Source of the DNA: Clostridiales bacterium
GTDB taxonomy: Bacteria > Bacillota > Clostridia > Oscillospirales > QAKW01
Length of the DNA stretch: 41,605 bases
Reading direction: 5' to 3'
Assembly (NCBI GenBank): GCA_003343605.1
Contig: QAKW01000058.1
Location: forward strand, 1-41,605
The position numbers and the translations under genes are program-made. Below are positions 30,144-38,600 of the stretch, piece after piece. Position 1 is the first letter of the stretch. Each line of letters opens with the position of its first letter. Under the pieces are notes generated by a model. It had not been told where the DNA came from, ran no database searches, and was given only the letters and a program-made list of their open reading frames with translations.

Positions 30144-30815
30144 ATGCGCTTGAGAAAAAAGAAAAATGCGCCCGCACGCTTTGAGCGGTGTGCCGCCTAT
30201 ACCATTCCGACCGATGGGCTCAAAGATGCGTTTTACCGCTATTTCGATGCGGATATGCCGTTGGAGATTGAAATTGGCGCCGGCAAAGGCCGCTTTATCG
30301 TTACGCTTGCGGAGCAGCATCCTGAAAAGCAGTTTATTGCGGTGGAGCGGGTGATCGACTGCCTGGTGATGGCGATGGAAAAAGCGCGGGCGAAAGAACT
30401 TGCCAACGTGCGCTTTTTCTGCCTGGACGCGGGCGTGCTGACCGATTATTTTCCGGCCGCCTGCGCCGATACCATTTATCTGAACTTTTCGGATCCCTGG
30501 CCGAAGTCGCGCTATGCCAAACGGCGGCTGACCCACCGCCGGATGGTGAAGGCTTATCTGCCGTTACTGAAAAAGGGCGGTAAGATCTGTTTTAAAACCG
30601 ATAACCGGCCGCTGTTTGATTTTTCCGTTGCTGAATTTCAGGAGATGGGCTTCTGCCTTCAGGAGCTGACCTATGATCTTCATGCGACAGATACCCCCAA
30701 TATCATGACGGAATATGAAGCGCGCTTTTCCGCGGCCGGCACGCCGATCAACCGGTTTGTGGCTGTTCCCACGGACCGCACCTATACCTTCCTGGAATTA
30801 AAACAGGGCCTCTGA
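30144..30815 (+). CDS. trmB: tRNA (guanine-N7-)-methyltransferase
   Basis: TrmB makes m7G46 in tRNA using S-adenosylmethionine. The 223-residue product has the SAM motif EIGAGKGRFIVTLAE, the acidic end of strand two in AVER, and the signature NFSDPWPKSRYAKRRL with the catalytic Asp. KGGKICFKTDN follows as the fourth motif. Length is normal. A weak GGGGG-type ribosome site precedes the ATG. It is transcribed alone and ends at a hairpin whose loop contains its own stop codon. Confidence 0.96.
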   Translation: MRLRKKKNAPARFERCAAYTIPTDGLKDAFYRYFDADMPLEIEIGAGKGRFIVTLAEQHPEKQFIAVERVIDCLVMAMEKARAKELANVRFFCLDAGVLTDYFPAACADTIYLNFSDPWPKSRYAKRRLTHRRMVKAYLPLLKKGGKICFKTDNRPLFDFSVAEFQEMGFCLQELTYDLHATDTPNIMTEYEARFSAAGTPINRFVAVPTDRTYTFLELKQGL

Positions 30816-30828
30816 AGAGGCCCTGTTT
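30801..30828. terminator. Bidirectional terminator between trmB and rodA
   Basis: AAACAGGGCCTC (30801-30812) pairs perfectly with GAGGCCCTGTTT (30817-30828) around a TGAA loop. The trmB TGA (30813-30815) is the loop, and the rodA TAA (30827-30829 on minus) is at the foot of the stem. Confidence 0.9.
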
Positions 30829-31951
30829 ACGTTTCTTTTTTGAAAAAATGGTACCGCTGGCGGCTGGCGTTGACCGACATGGCGAGCCCCATCGACATGC
30901 AGAGCGCCAGCACAGAGGATCCGCCATAGCTGAAAAAGGGCAGCGTAATGCCGATCACCGGCAGCAGCCCCACGCACATGCCGATGTTTTCGGCCGCCTG
31001 AAAAAACAGCATGGCGGCCAGCCCGATGCAGATAAAACTTCCCAGATGATCCGGCGCGTTTTTGGCGATATAAACCAGGCGCAGAATGATCGCCGTTTCC
31101 AGCAGAATCACCAGCAGGCAGCCGGCAAAGCCAAGCTCTTCCCCGCAAACGGAGAAAATAAAGTCTGTTTGTTTTTCGGGCAGGATGCTGTATTGCGTTT
31201 GGATGCCGTTATAAAGCCCGGCGCCCGTAAGACCGCCGCTGCCCAGCGCAATTTTGCTTTGGATGGTATGGTAGCCGTATCCCAGCGGATCCAGGGAGGG
31301 ATCGTAAACCGCCAGAATACGCATCTGCTGGTAGGTATCGAGATGCTCGAAAATAAAGGGCGCGGCGCCGCCCACCACCACCGCGCCGCCCAGGAAATAG
31401 CCCCAGTGCAGGCCGGCGGCCATCAGCATGGCAAGGCAGATAAACGCAAAAACCAGCGTAGTGCCGAGATCGCCTTCCAGCGCAACCAAAACGGCGATAA
31501 TCAGAAAATGCGCCGCCAGCGGCAAAAGCGCCTGCGGATGGTTGATATAGGTTCTTACCTTTGAAAGATGCTTTGCAAAGGTGAGGATGAAGCCGATTTT
31601 CACAAATTCAGAGGGCTGGATATTGATCGGCCCCAGTTCGATCCAGTTTTTATTGCCCATGACCTCTTTGCCGAAAATCAGCGTAAAAATCAAAAGGAGC
31701 ACGCAGAGAATATAAATCGGAACCGAGAACCGGGCCAGATTTTCATGCTCCAGCGTCAGCAGCACCAGACACATCAGAAGCCCGAGCAAAATGCCCCCGG
31801 CCTGCACAATCAGCAGCTTTTTGGTGCCGAAGGTGGCGGTTGCCGAGGAGATCAGAATCAGCCCGAAGGAAGCGGATAAAACGACCAGCGCGGCTAAAAA
31901 CCAGTCTATCCGCTTAAGCATATGCCGGATAAACAGCCGGAACTGCTCCAT
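30827..31951 (-). CDS. rodA: Rod shape-determining protein RodA (SEDS glycosyltransferase)
   Basis: RodA is the SEDS-family peptidoglycan polymerase of the elongation machinery. The 374-residue protein has about ten membrane helices. Family segments are LEGDLGTTLVFAFICLAML, YHTIQSKIALGSGGLTGAG, and KQTDFIFSVCGEELG, which holds the essential Asp. The strong site GAGGAGGTGACC lies just before the ATG at 31951. It stands alone on minus; mreBCD and its class B PBP partner are not in the window. A promoter at 32062-32090 gives an unusually long leader of about 100 bases that contains a short reading frame and a hairpin. Confidence 0.93.
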   Translation of the reverse strand: MEQFRLFIRHMLKRIDWFLAALVVLSASFGLILISSATATFGTKKLLIVQAGGILLGLLMCLVLLTLEHENLARFSVPIYILCVLLLIFTLIFGKEVMGNKNWIELGPINIQPSEFVKIGFILTFAKHLSKVRTYINHPQALLPLAAHFLIIAVLVALEGDLGTTLVFAFICLAMLMAAGLHWGYFLGGAVVVGGAAPFIFEHLDTYQQMRILAVYDPSLDPLGYGYHTIQSKIALGSGGLTGAGLYNGIQTQYSILPEKQTDFIFSVCGEELGFAGCLLVILLETAIILRLVYIAKNAPDHLGSFICIGLAAMLFFQAAENIGMCVGLLPVIGITLPFFSYGGSSVLALCMSMGLAMSVNASRQRYHFFKKET

Positions 31952-31960
31952 TGTGCACGG

Positions 31961-32047
31961 TCACCTCCTCTTTTTAACGTCTAATCGGGAATAACGCCGG
32001 TTGCCGCCGATGGCGGCGGGGCGAATATCCTTTGAATGAACGATCAT
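31961..32047 (-). other. Possible 28-codon leader reading frame before rodA
   Basis: In the rodA leader an ATG at 32047 opens a 28-codon frame (start MIVHSKDIRPAAIGG, basic tail VKKRR) whose stop TGA lies inside the rodA ribosome site GAGGAGGTGA. GCCGCC-ATC-GGCGGC within it can form a small hairpin. Coupled leader translation is possible. No clear ribosome site is seen for the leader itself. Confidence 0.25.
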
Positions 32048-32061
32048 AACCGCCTGCGATT

Positions 32062-32090
32062 ATTATACCAAAACAGAGGGAAAATCTCAA
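32062..32090 (-). promoter_or_regulatory. Promoter for rodA
   Basis: On minus, TTGAGA (32085-32090), an exact 17-base spacer and consensus TATAAT (32062-32067), facing away from the tsaE promoter. Confidence 0.7.
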
Positions 32091-32111
32091 GTTATTTTTC
32101 GGGAGGATAAC

Positions 32112-32140
32112 TTGCAAATGAAGGGGCGTTATGTTATAAT
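32112..32140 (+). promoter_or_regulatory. Promoter for the tsaE to ftsH cluster
   Basis: TTGCAA (32112-32117), exact 17-base spacer and consensus TATAAT (32135-32140). A small inverted repeat TACCT-CTT-AGGTA (32141-32153) follows at about the transcript start. Confidence 0.7.
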
Positions 32141-32187
32141 TACCTCTTAGGTAGATTCCCACAGGAAAGGAAGATCGGTTACGTTTC

Positions 32188-32613
32188 ATGAAAAAGACTT
32201 TTATTTGCCGCAGTCCTGATGAAACCGCACGTGCCGCGCAGGAGATCGCCGCTTTCATTCGGGGCCGGGAAGTGATCGCGTTCTTCGGGCCGCTGGGCGC
32301 TGGAAAAACCACCTTTATCCGGTATCTCTGCCGGGCGCTGGGGGTGGAGGATGAGGTTACCAGCCCGACTTTTGCGATGGTTCATGAATATAACGGGCCG
32401 TTTCCCGTCTATCATTTCGATATGTACCGGGTGGACGGACCGGACGCTTTGTTCAGCACCGGCTATGAAGACTATCTTGGCAGCGGCCTGCTGTTGATTG
32501 AATGGAGCGAGCATATCGAGGAAGCACTTCCGCCGGATGCCTGGCGGATTTACCTGGCTTACGGGCCGGAAGAAAACACGCGTGAGATTACACTGGAAAG
32601 GGCGAACGGATGA
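32188..32613 (+). CDS. tsaE: tRNA threonylcarbamoyladenosine biosynthesis ATPase TsaE
   Basis: TsaE is the small ATPase that drives t6A37 synthesis on tRNA together with TsaB and TsaD. The 141-residue product has a P-loop in FFGPLGAGKTTFIRYL, the EVTSPTFAMVHEYNG segment and the YHFDMYRV stretch, all family hallmarks. Its 3' end overlaps tsaB by 4 bases (ATGA). The nearest ribosome-like site, AAGGAAG, is about 14 bases before the ATG, longer than usual. It is first in a run of ten same-strand genes. Confidence 0.94.
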   Translation: MKKTFICRSPDETARAAQEIAAFIRGREVIAFFGPLGAGKTTFIRYLCRALGVEDEVTSPTFAMVHEYNGPFPVYHFDMYRVDGPDALFSTGYEDYLGSGLLLIEWSEHIEEALPPDAWRIYLAYGPEENTREITLERANG

Positions 32614-33308
32614 AGCTGCTGAGTATCGATAGTTCCGGGAAAACCGCCGCTGCGGCGGTTACAGAAGGGGAGGCGCTTCTGGCAGAGGGCTTTGCGGATG
32701 AGGGGCTGAAGCACAGCCAGATGCTTTTGCCGCTGATCGATGAAACCTTAAAAAAAGCGGGGGTCGCGCTTGCGGAAATCGATGCGTTTGCGGTTACAAA
32801 CGGTCCGGGATCCTTTACGGGCCTGCGCATCGGCGGCAGTCTAGTGAAAGGCATGGCGCTGGGAAGGCCGTGCTTCGCGGTGCCAACGCTGATGGCGCTG
32901 GCCTTTAATGAAGAAAAAAGCGGGCGCACGGCAGTGGCGTTGCTCGATGCGCGCCGCAGCCAGGTTTATCTGGGCGCCTATGCGTTTGAGAACGGCGGCC
33001 CGCGGGAGGTCATCGCGCCCTGTGCCTGTTCCGTTGACGATGCGCAGGAACGCCTTCTGAAACTCCGGGATCCGCTGGTATTGCTGGGAGACGGCGCGTC
33101 TCTTCTGGCGCATCTTGCAGATGGCGCGCAGATCGTGATGGGAGAAAAAATGCATATCCGGGGCTTGGGCGTTGCGCGGGCGGCCGCGTTTCTGGAACCG
33201 GCTCCGCCGGAGGCGCTCGCACCGGCTTATTACCGGCTTTCTCAGGCGGAACGCGAATATCAGCTGAAACATCAAAAAGGAGGACCAAATGGTAGTATTG
33301 GGCTGTGA
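32610..33308 (+). CDS. tsaB: tRNA threonylcarbamoyladenosine biosynthesis protein TsaB
   Basis: TsaB is a catalytically inactive ASKHA-fold partner of TsaD in t6A formation. The 232-residue product begins MKLLSIDSSGKTAAAAVTEG and has the conserved NGPGSFTGLRIGGSLVKGMA (about 71-90) and a C-terminal PAYYRLSQAEREYQ. It overlaps tsaE by 4 bases and the next gene by 20 bases. The usual third partners, rimI and tsaD, do not follow and must lie elsewhere. Confidence 0.94.
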   Translation: MKLLSIDSSGKTAAAAVTEGEALLAEGFADEGLKHSQMLLPLIDETLKKAGVALAEIDAFAVTNGPGSFTGLRIGGSLVKGMALGRPCFAVPTLMALAFNEEKSGRTAVALLDARRSQVYLGAYAFENGGPREVIAPCACSVDDAQERLLKLRDPLVLLGDGASLLAHLADGAQIVMGEKMHIRGLGVARAAAFLEPAPPEALAPAYYRLSQAEREYQLKHQKGGPNGSIGL

Positions 33309-33738
33309 TAAGGCAGGAACCGAGTGGCTCCCAGCCATTTCCGAAAAGCTGAATCAGATGGGAATTGAAAACAGGATTGTTTATGACGGCGCCGCCAGCG
33401 GCTGCGACTATACCGACGCCGCTTTCTGCGTTGCCGAAATGGTTGCCTCCGGTGCGGCTGAAAAAGGCGTGCTGGTCTGCGGCACGGGAATCGGCATGAG
33501 CATTGCGGCCAATAAAGTGCGCGGGATTCTGGCTTCTGTCTGCAGCGACTGCTATTCTGCAAAAATGACAGTGGTGCACAACAACAGCAATATCCTCTGC
33601 CTCGGCGCCCGCGTTTTGGGGCTGGAGCTGGCGCTGCAGATTGTGGAAACCTATTTTTCCGCCGCCTTTGAGGCGGGCGGCCGGCACGAGCGGCGGGTAA
33701 ACGCGATCCGTGCCAAGGAAAACGGGCAGCTCAAATGA
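33289..33738 (+). CDS. RpiB/LacA/LacB family sugar-phosphate isomerase
   Basis: The 149-residue product fits the RpiB family, which interconverts ribose-5-phosphate and ribulose-5-phosphate or acts on galactose-6-phosphate. Preserved are Cys64 in VCGTGIGMSIAANK, His97 in VVHNNSNILCLGARV, and the phosphate-binding GGRHERRV tail. One change is notable: the N-terminal SGCDHAG-type motif reads LGCDKAG, so the conserved His next to Asp7 is Lys8. The gene starts inside tsaB; AAGGAGG lies just before the ATG. It may be ribose-5-phosphate isomerase B or a related isomerase with shifted specificity. Confidence 0.85.
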   Translation: MVVLGCDKAGTEWLPAISEKLNQMGIENRIVYDGAASGCDYTDAAFCVAEMVASGAAEKGVLVCGTGIGMSIAANKVRGILASVCSDCYSAKMTVVHNNSNILCLGARVLGLELALQIVETYFSAAFEAGGRHERRVNAIRAKENGQLK

Positions 33739-34742
33739 AAAAAGAGCAGTTAAAAGCGCTGATCAGCCTGGGGCTTATGGCCCTGCTGCTCAGCTATACG
33801 GCTTCGGTTTATAGGGCGGGCGGCTTCAGCTCGTTATTCGGCTTTTCCTTTGGCCTCAGTGCCCTGGTGTGCGCGCCCTTGATGCTCGCCTTTTTCAGGC
33901 GGATGGGTGCGTTTGCCTGCTGGGCGGTGACGGCGGTTTTCGGGCTGCTGCTTGGCTTTGCGGCAGGAGATGCGGCAACGGCGGTATTGATCTGCGCTTT
34001 CTGTTTCGGAGCGCCGGTAGCCATTTCGTTTTTCTGGCCCCGCTTTAAAGAGACCAAAACGCTGGTAATGCTGGCACTGCCGGCGGCGGGCGCCATTGAT
34101 TTTCTGGGAACGCTTGTTTATTGCAGGCTGCACTTTGGGCAATGGGGCTTTGATGCGATGATCGCGCGGATTACCATGAAAATCCTTCATTTGTTTGATC
34201 AGATGGAAGCGCTTTATACGCAGCTTTACAGCGGCGAGCTATTAAAGCAGATGCAAAAATATATGGCGGTTTTCCGGGAGCAGGCCTCTGCCCTGAGCTT
34301 TTCGGTGGCCATGATGGTGGTTTACGCGCTGTTTGCCCTATTTTTTATCAGCCTTTACTATGCAGACCGGCGCGCTGCCAAAGACGGCCTGGGCCGCTGG
34401 AGCGGCGATTGGGCGGGCCTGATTCCGGGGCGCGGAATCAGCTGGGCCTATATGGGCGGTTACCTTTTGGCGATGATGGCAGCCGATCCCTATTATCAGG
34501 TGCTTTCGGGCGTATTCGGCCTTTTCGGCTTTTTTTATGTTTTTACAGCGCTTTACCGGCTGCTGCAGTATTTGCGCAGAAAAGGCATTCCCCCGGTTAT
34601 CCGGGGGCTGCTGATCGGTCTGCTGGCGGTTTTATCTTATTTTACCGCGGGCGGCACGCTGCTTTCGGTTTACACGATCCTGCTTTTTGCCGGCTGGTGG
34701 ATTGCCACAACGCCGGTTAAAATCCCGCCGGTTCGTTCATAA
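33735..34742 (+). CDS. DUF2232 membrane protein (YybS-like)
   Basis: This 335-residue protein is highly hydrophobic with about eight membrane helices and a cytoplasmic stretch after the fifth (about 140-180). It belongs to the DUF2232/YybS group by context and layout. In Bacillus yybS precedes gdpP (yybT), rplI and dnaC, and the same order is seen here. Its role is unknown; structural similarity to S-components of vitamin importers has been suggested for the family. It overlaps the isomerase gene by 4 bases. Confidence 0.85.
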   Translation: MKKEQLKALISLGLMALLLSYTASVYRAGGFSSLFGFSFGLSALVCAPLMLAFFRRMGAFACWAVTAVFGLLLGFAAGDAATAVLICAFCFGAPVAISFFWPRFKETKTLVMLALPAAGAIDFLGTLVYCRLHFGQWGFDAMIARITMKILHLFDQMEALYTQLYSGELLKQMQKYMAVFREQASALSFSVAMMVVYALFALFFISLYYADRRAAKDGLGRWSGDWAGLIPGRGISWAYMGGYLLAMMAADPYYQVLSGVFGLFGFFYVFTALYRLLQYLRRKGIPPVIRGLLIGLLAVLSYFTAGGTLLSVYTILLFAGWWIATTPVKIPPVRS

Positions 34743-34775
34743 TCTTTTTTTATAGGGAAGGGGGCGTTCTTCGCA

Positions 34776-36773
34776 TTGAAATCGATCAAAATCAATGTTA
34801 CGCGATTGGAAATAACGCTATATTGCGTTCTGGCGGTTTTTTCCTTTGCCACCATGGCGGTACAGCTCTGGCTGGGACTTGCGGAGCTGGTTTTCACGGC
34901 CATTTATATTGCGTTCAATCTGATTACGCTGGAAAAACGCAACCGTCATCTGTATACCTATCTGCAAAACATTACCTCTTATCTGGATGAGGCGACGCGG
35001 GAAAACCTGACCAATTTCCCCATGCCGATTACCCTGCTCAACGATAAAGGGGAAATTATCTGGTATAACGAGCTGTTTCATCAGGTGCTGCACGATGGGC
35101 ATATCCAGGAGATTTTCGGGCAGAAGGTTCATGCGATCAATAAAAATATTTCGTTTGAGAATGTAAAAAAGCACCAGAGCGGGAAATATGACATTACCTT
35201 TGCCGATAAAAAATATACCGTTTACATCCTGAGCCAGGGCGAAGAGGGCAAGGATCATTTTTACGCGGTTTACTGGATGGATAATCATACCCTTCACGAG
35301 CAGATCAACAAGCTCAGGGGCGATACCCTCTGCGTTGCTTATATTCTGCTGGATTCCTATGATGAAATTCCCGAAAACGTAACCGCTCTGCAGAAAACCA
35401 ATTTTGTGACCCGGGTAGACGTGCGCGTAAGGCAGCTTGCCAAAATGGTAAACGGATTGGTGCAGAAGCCGGAAACGGATAAATACATGTTGATTTTTGA
35501 GCGCCGGTATCTGGAAGCGCTCAAGGAAAGCAAATTTAAAATTTTAAGCGAAGTAAAAGATATCCGCATCGAAAACATTCTTCATGCCACGCTTTCCATC
35601 GGCGTTGGCATTGGAGACGGAGACATTTTGAAAACCGATGAAGCCGCGCGCAGCGCCCTGGATTTGGCGCTTTCCAGAGGCGGCGACCAGGCGGCGATCA
35701 CCAATACGGAAAAAGAGCGGTTTGAATTTTACGGAGGCAACAGTGAAAACAGCAACCGCCGCAAGCGGGTCAAGGTCCGCCTGGTGGCGGATGCGCTTAC
35801 CGCCCAGATTGAGCGGGCGGATGCGGTTTATATTATGGGGCATAAATTTGCCGATCTGGATTGTATCGGCGCTTCGGTCGGCGTGGCGAAATGCGTTTCT
35901 TCCCTGGGGAAAAAGCCGTATATTCTTTATAACCTGCAGGAAAATCTCTGCCAGGATATGCTGGATATGCTGATGGAAACGGAATACCGCGACGTTTTGC
36001 TGGAGCTTTCGCATATGACCCGCCAGATGGCGGAAAACGCCCTTCTGGTGGTTGTGGATACCCATGATCTCGACTATATTGAGAGTGAGCGGGTTCTGCA
36101 TATGTTCCGCGATGTGGTGGTGATCGATCATCACCGCCCGGCCGTGGAGGGCACCATTACCGATACGGTGGTGACGTTTCATGAGCCCAACGCCTCCTCC
36201 TGCAGTGAGATGGTAACAGAGCTGAGTGAAAACATTAAAAACTGCCGCCTGAATAAAATTGAAGCGCGGGTATTGCTGGCCGGAATCATTCTGGATACCA
36301 AGAATTTTACCGAACGGACCGGCGCCAGAACCTTTGAGGCTGCGGCAACACTGCGCAAGGCGGGCGCCGATCCGCAGGAAATCCGGGGATTCTTTAAAAA
36401 TGATCTGGAATCCTATCGCAAGCAGATGGAGGTGATCACCACCGCCGAAATGGTCACCGATCATATTGCGGTTGCCTGCTGGGATCGTGAACCGTTTGAT
36501 GGAATCAAGGTGATTGCGGCAAAGGCGGCGGATGAACTGCTCAACGTGGCGGAGATTACAGGCGCGTTTGTTTTATATCAGGAGGGGGATCTGGTTCATA
36601 TCTCCGGCAGATGCGATGCAAATTATAATGTGCAGACCGTCCTGGAGCAGATGGGCGGCGGCGGCCACCGGGGATCAGCGGGCGCGCAGATCCGGGATGT
36701 GCCGCTGGAAGACGTGCGTAAACAGCTGATCGATATTATTCGAAAAGGGGAAGAGGAAGGAGAAGAAAAATGA
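34776..36773 (+). CDS. gdpP: Cyclic-di-AMP phosphodiesterase GdpP (DHH family)
   Basis: GdpP degrades c-di-AMP, which controls potassium uptake and wall stress. The 665-residue product has two membrane helices (about 11-50), a PAS-like sensor (about 75-170), a degenerate GGDEF domain (about 180-310) lacking the GG(D/E)EF loop, and the catalytic DHH-DHHA1 unit. Metal ligands are visible: MGHKFADLDCIGA (His356, Asp360, Asp362), VVVDTHD (Asp428) and DHH at 451-453. The DHHA1 motif GGGGHRGSAG is near the end. The start is a TTG at 34776 behind GGGAAGGGGG; no in-frame ATG fits before the first helix. It overlaps rplI by 4 bases. Confidence 0.95.
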   Translation: MKSIKINVTRLEITLYCVLAVFSFATMAVQLWLGLAELVFTAIYIAFNLITLEKRNRHLYTYLQNITSYLDEATRENLTNFPMPITLLNDKGEIIWYNELFHQVLHDGHIQEIFGQKVHAINKNISFENVKKHQSGKYDITFADKKYTVYILSQGEEGKDHFYAVYWMDNHTLHEQINKLRGDTLCVAYILLDSYDEIPENVTALQKTNFVTRVDVRVRQLAKMVNGLVQKPETDKYMLIFERRYLEALKESKFKILSEVKDIRIENILHATLSIGVGIGDGDILKTDEAARSALDLALSRGGDQAAITNTEKERFEFYGGNSENSNRRKRVKVRLVADALTAQIERADAVYIMGHKFADLDCIGASVGVAKCVSSLGKKPYILYNLQENLCQDMLDMLMETEYRDVLLELSHMTRQMAENALLVVVDTHDLDYIESERVLHMFRDVVVIDHHRPAVEGTITDTVVTFHEPNASSCSEMVTELSENIKNCRLNKIEARVLLAGIILDTKNFTERTGARTFEAAATLRKAGADPQEIRGFFKNDLESYRKQMEVITTAEMVTDHIAVACWDREPFDGIKVIAAKAADELLNVAEITGAFVLYQEGDLVHISGRCDANYNVQTVLEQMGGGGHRGSAGAQIRDVPLEDVRKQLIDIIRKGEEEGEEK

Positions 36774-37216
36774 AGGTGATTTTACTGGCGGATGTAAAGG
36801 GCCAGGGCAAAAAAGGCGATACGATTCAGGTTGCCGATGGATACGGGCGTAATTTTCTGATTGCCCGGGGGCTGGCATCGCCTGTTAATAATCAGGTGCA
36901 GAATGATTTTGCCGGCAAAGCGGCGGCTGCCCAGCATAAAATTGATACGGAAACTGCGGCGGCGCAGGAAAACCGGGCGAAGCTCGAGGGAAAAACATTT
37001 TGCCTGAAGGCCAAGGGCGGCGAGAGCGGAAAGCTTTTCGGCGCGGTGACCGGAAAAGAAATCGCAGCGTTGATCGAGCAGGAAAGCGGCGTGAAGGTGG
37101 ATAAGAAAAAGCTCAGCATCGAAACGATCAAAACATTCGGCACCTATCCTTGTGTGGTAAAGCTATACACGGGCATTTCTGCAAAAATCAATGTGACGGT
37201 GGAAAAAGAGAACTGA
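36770..37216 (+). CDS. rplI: 50S ribosomal protein L9
   Basis: The 148-residue product is L9, with the N-terminal domain MKVILLADVKGQGKKGD and GYGRNFLIARGLA binding 23S rRNA, a long connecting helix rich in Ala and Gln (about 45-75), and the C-terminal domain starting near KGGESGKLFGAVTGKEIA. Length is normal. It overlaps gdpP by 4 bases and stands 25 bases before dnaB, as in many Bacillota. Confidence 0.97.
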   Translation: MKVILLADVKGQGKKGDTIQVADGYGRNFLIARGLASPVNNQVQNDFAGKAAAAQHKIDTETAAAQENRAKLEGKTFCLKAKGGESGKLFGAVTGKEIAALIEQESGVKVDKKKLSIETIKTFGTYPCVVKLYTGISAKINVTVEKEN

Positions 37217-37241
37217 ACCTGGGCGAGGGAGGAAAGACGCC

Positions 37242-38600
37242 GTGGAATTTGAAGATTTAAAACGGGCGCCGCATAGCCTGGAGGCCGAGCAGAGCATTTT
37301 GGGCTCGCTGATCGTGGATTATCGCTGCATGGAGGATCTCGCGGCGATCTTACGGCCGGAACACTTCTATGTTGAAAAATATGGGCGGATCTACAGTGAG
37401 ATTCTGGAAATGTATATGACCAGCGCCCAAATCGATTTTGTTACCGTGCTCAACCGGGTTGTTGCGGCGGGGATTTATGAAGAAACCGAAGCGAAGCAGC
37501 TGTTATATGATATGGCTTCGGCGGTGCCCAGCACCAAAAACGCGGCGGCTTATGCGCGGATTGTTGCTGAAAAATATAATCTGCGCCGGCTGATCGGGAT
37601 CTGTGATGAGATCACAGAAGCCTGCTATGCCCAAAACGACGAGGTGCAGAACATTCTGGATATGGCGGAATCCAAAATATTTGAGATCCGCGATCAGCAG
37701 AGCAATACAGCCATGGTTGAGCTGAAAACAGCGCTGCTGGAAAGCTTCGACCGGGTATCGAAGATCGCGCAGGACCGCGCTACCTATGCCGGCCTGCAAA
37801 CCAGCTTCCGGGATCTCGACCGGGTATTATCGGGCTTTGGAAAAAGCGATCTGATTCTGCTGGCCGCCCGCCCGGGGCTTGGAAAAACCTCACTGGCGCT
37901 GAATATTGCGCAGAATGTTGGCCTGCAGGGGAAAACCGTAGCGATTTTTTCTCTGGAGATGAGCAACGAGCAGCTGGCAAACCGCCTGCTTTCCAGCCAT
38001 AGCGGCGTGGATAATAAAAAATTCCGAACCGGTGAGCTGACCGCCAATGAATGGGTGCGGTTGGGGCAATCGTCTTCGGTGCTGGCCAGAACCCATGTCT
38101 ATTTGGATGATACGCCGGATATGACGGTTGCGCAGATGAAGGCGAAGCTGCGCCGGCTGCCGGCTCTGGATCTGATTATTGTCGACTATATGCAGCTAAT
38201 GAGCTCCGGCACCAGAACCGCAAGCCGCCAGGAGGCAGTTTCGGAAATTTCCCGCTCGATGAAGATGATGGCCAAAGAATTCAACGTGCCGGTTTTATGC
38301 CTTTCTCAGCTATCCCGCGCCTCTGAAAAAAGAGAGGGGGACAAACGACCGCTGCCTTCTGACCTGAGAGAATCCGGCTCTATTGAACAGGATGCCGATG
38401 CGATCATGTTTTTATATAACGACGCTATTTATAATAAAGAGACGGCCAACCCCAACAAAATGGAACTGATTATCGCCAAGAACCGGCACGGGCCGACCGA
38501 AACCGTTTATCTGGCGTGGAATAATACCCTTACAAAGTTCAGCAATTATAAAGCCAAAAAAGATGCGGTTCCCCTGCCGGATGAGGCGCCGCCCGTATGA
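37242..38600 (+). CDS. dnaB: Replicative DNA helicase DnaB
   Basis: DnaB (called DnaC in Bacillus) is the hexameric replication-fork helicase. The 452-residue product has the N-terminal domain starting PHSLEAEQSILGSLI, and the RecA-like C-domain with Walker A AARPGLGKTSLALN (about 207-220), Walker B in LIIVDYMQLM, and the DLRESGSIEQDADAIMFL region with the arginine finger nearby. No intein. The start is GTG at 37242 behind GGGAGGAAAG. It overlaps tilS by 4 bases. Confidence 0.97.
   Translation: MEFEDLKRAPHSLEAEQSILGSLIVDYRCMEDLAAILRPEHFYVEKYGRIYSEILEMYMTSAQIDFVTVLNRVVAAGIYEETEAKQLLYDMASAVPSTKNAAAYARIVAEKYNLRRLIGICDEITEACYAQNDEVQNILDMAESKIFEIRDQQSNTAMVELKTALLESFDRVSKIAQDRATYAGLQTSFRDLDRVLSGFGKSDLILLAARPGLGKTSLALNIAQNVGLQGKTVAIFSLEMSNEQLANRLLSSHSGVDNKKFRTGELTANEWVRLGQSSSVLARTHVYLDDTPDMTVAQMKAKLRRLPALDLIIVDYMQLMSSGTRTASRQEAVSEISRSMKMMAKEFNVPVLCLSQLSRASEKREGDKRPLPSDLRESGSIEQDADAIMFLYNDAIYNKETANPNKMELIIAKNRHGPTETVYLAWNNTLTKFSNYKAKKDAVPLPDEAPPV

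Noticed and set aside
30014..30145. 44-codon N-terminal extension of the CBS protein
   Set aside because: The family starts at MKVKDLM, which has GAGGTG upstream, and the extension would overlap the trmB start.
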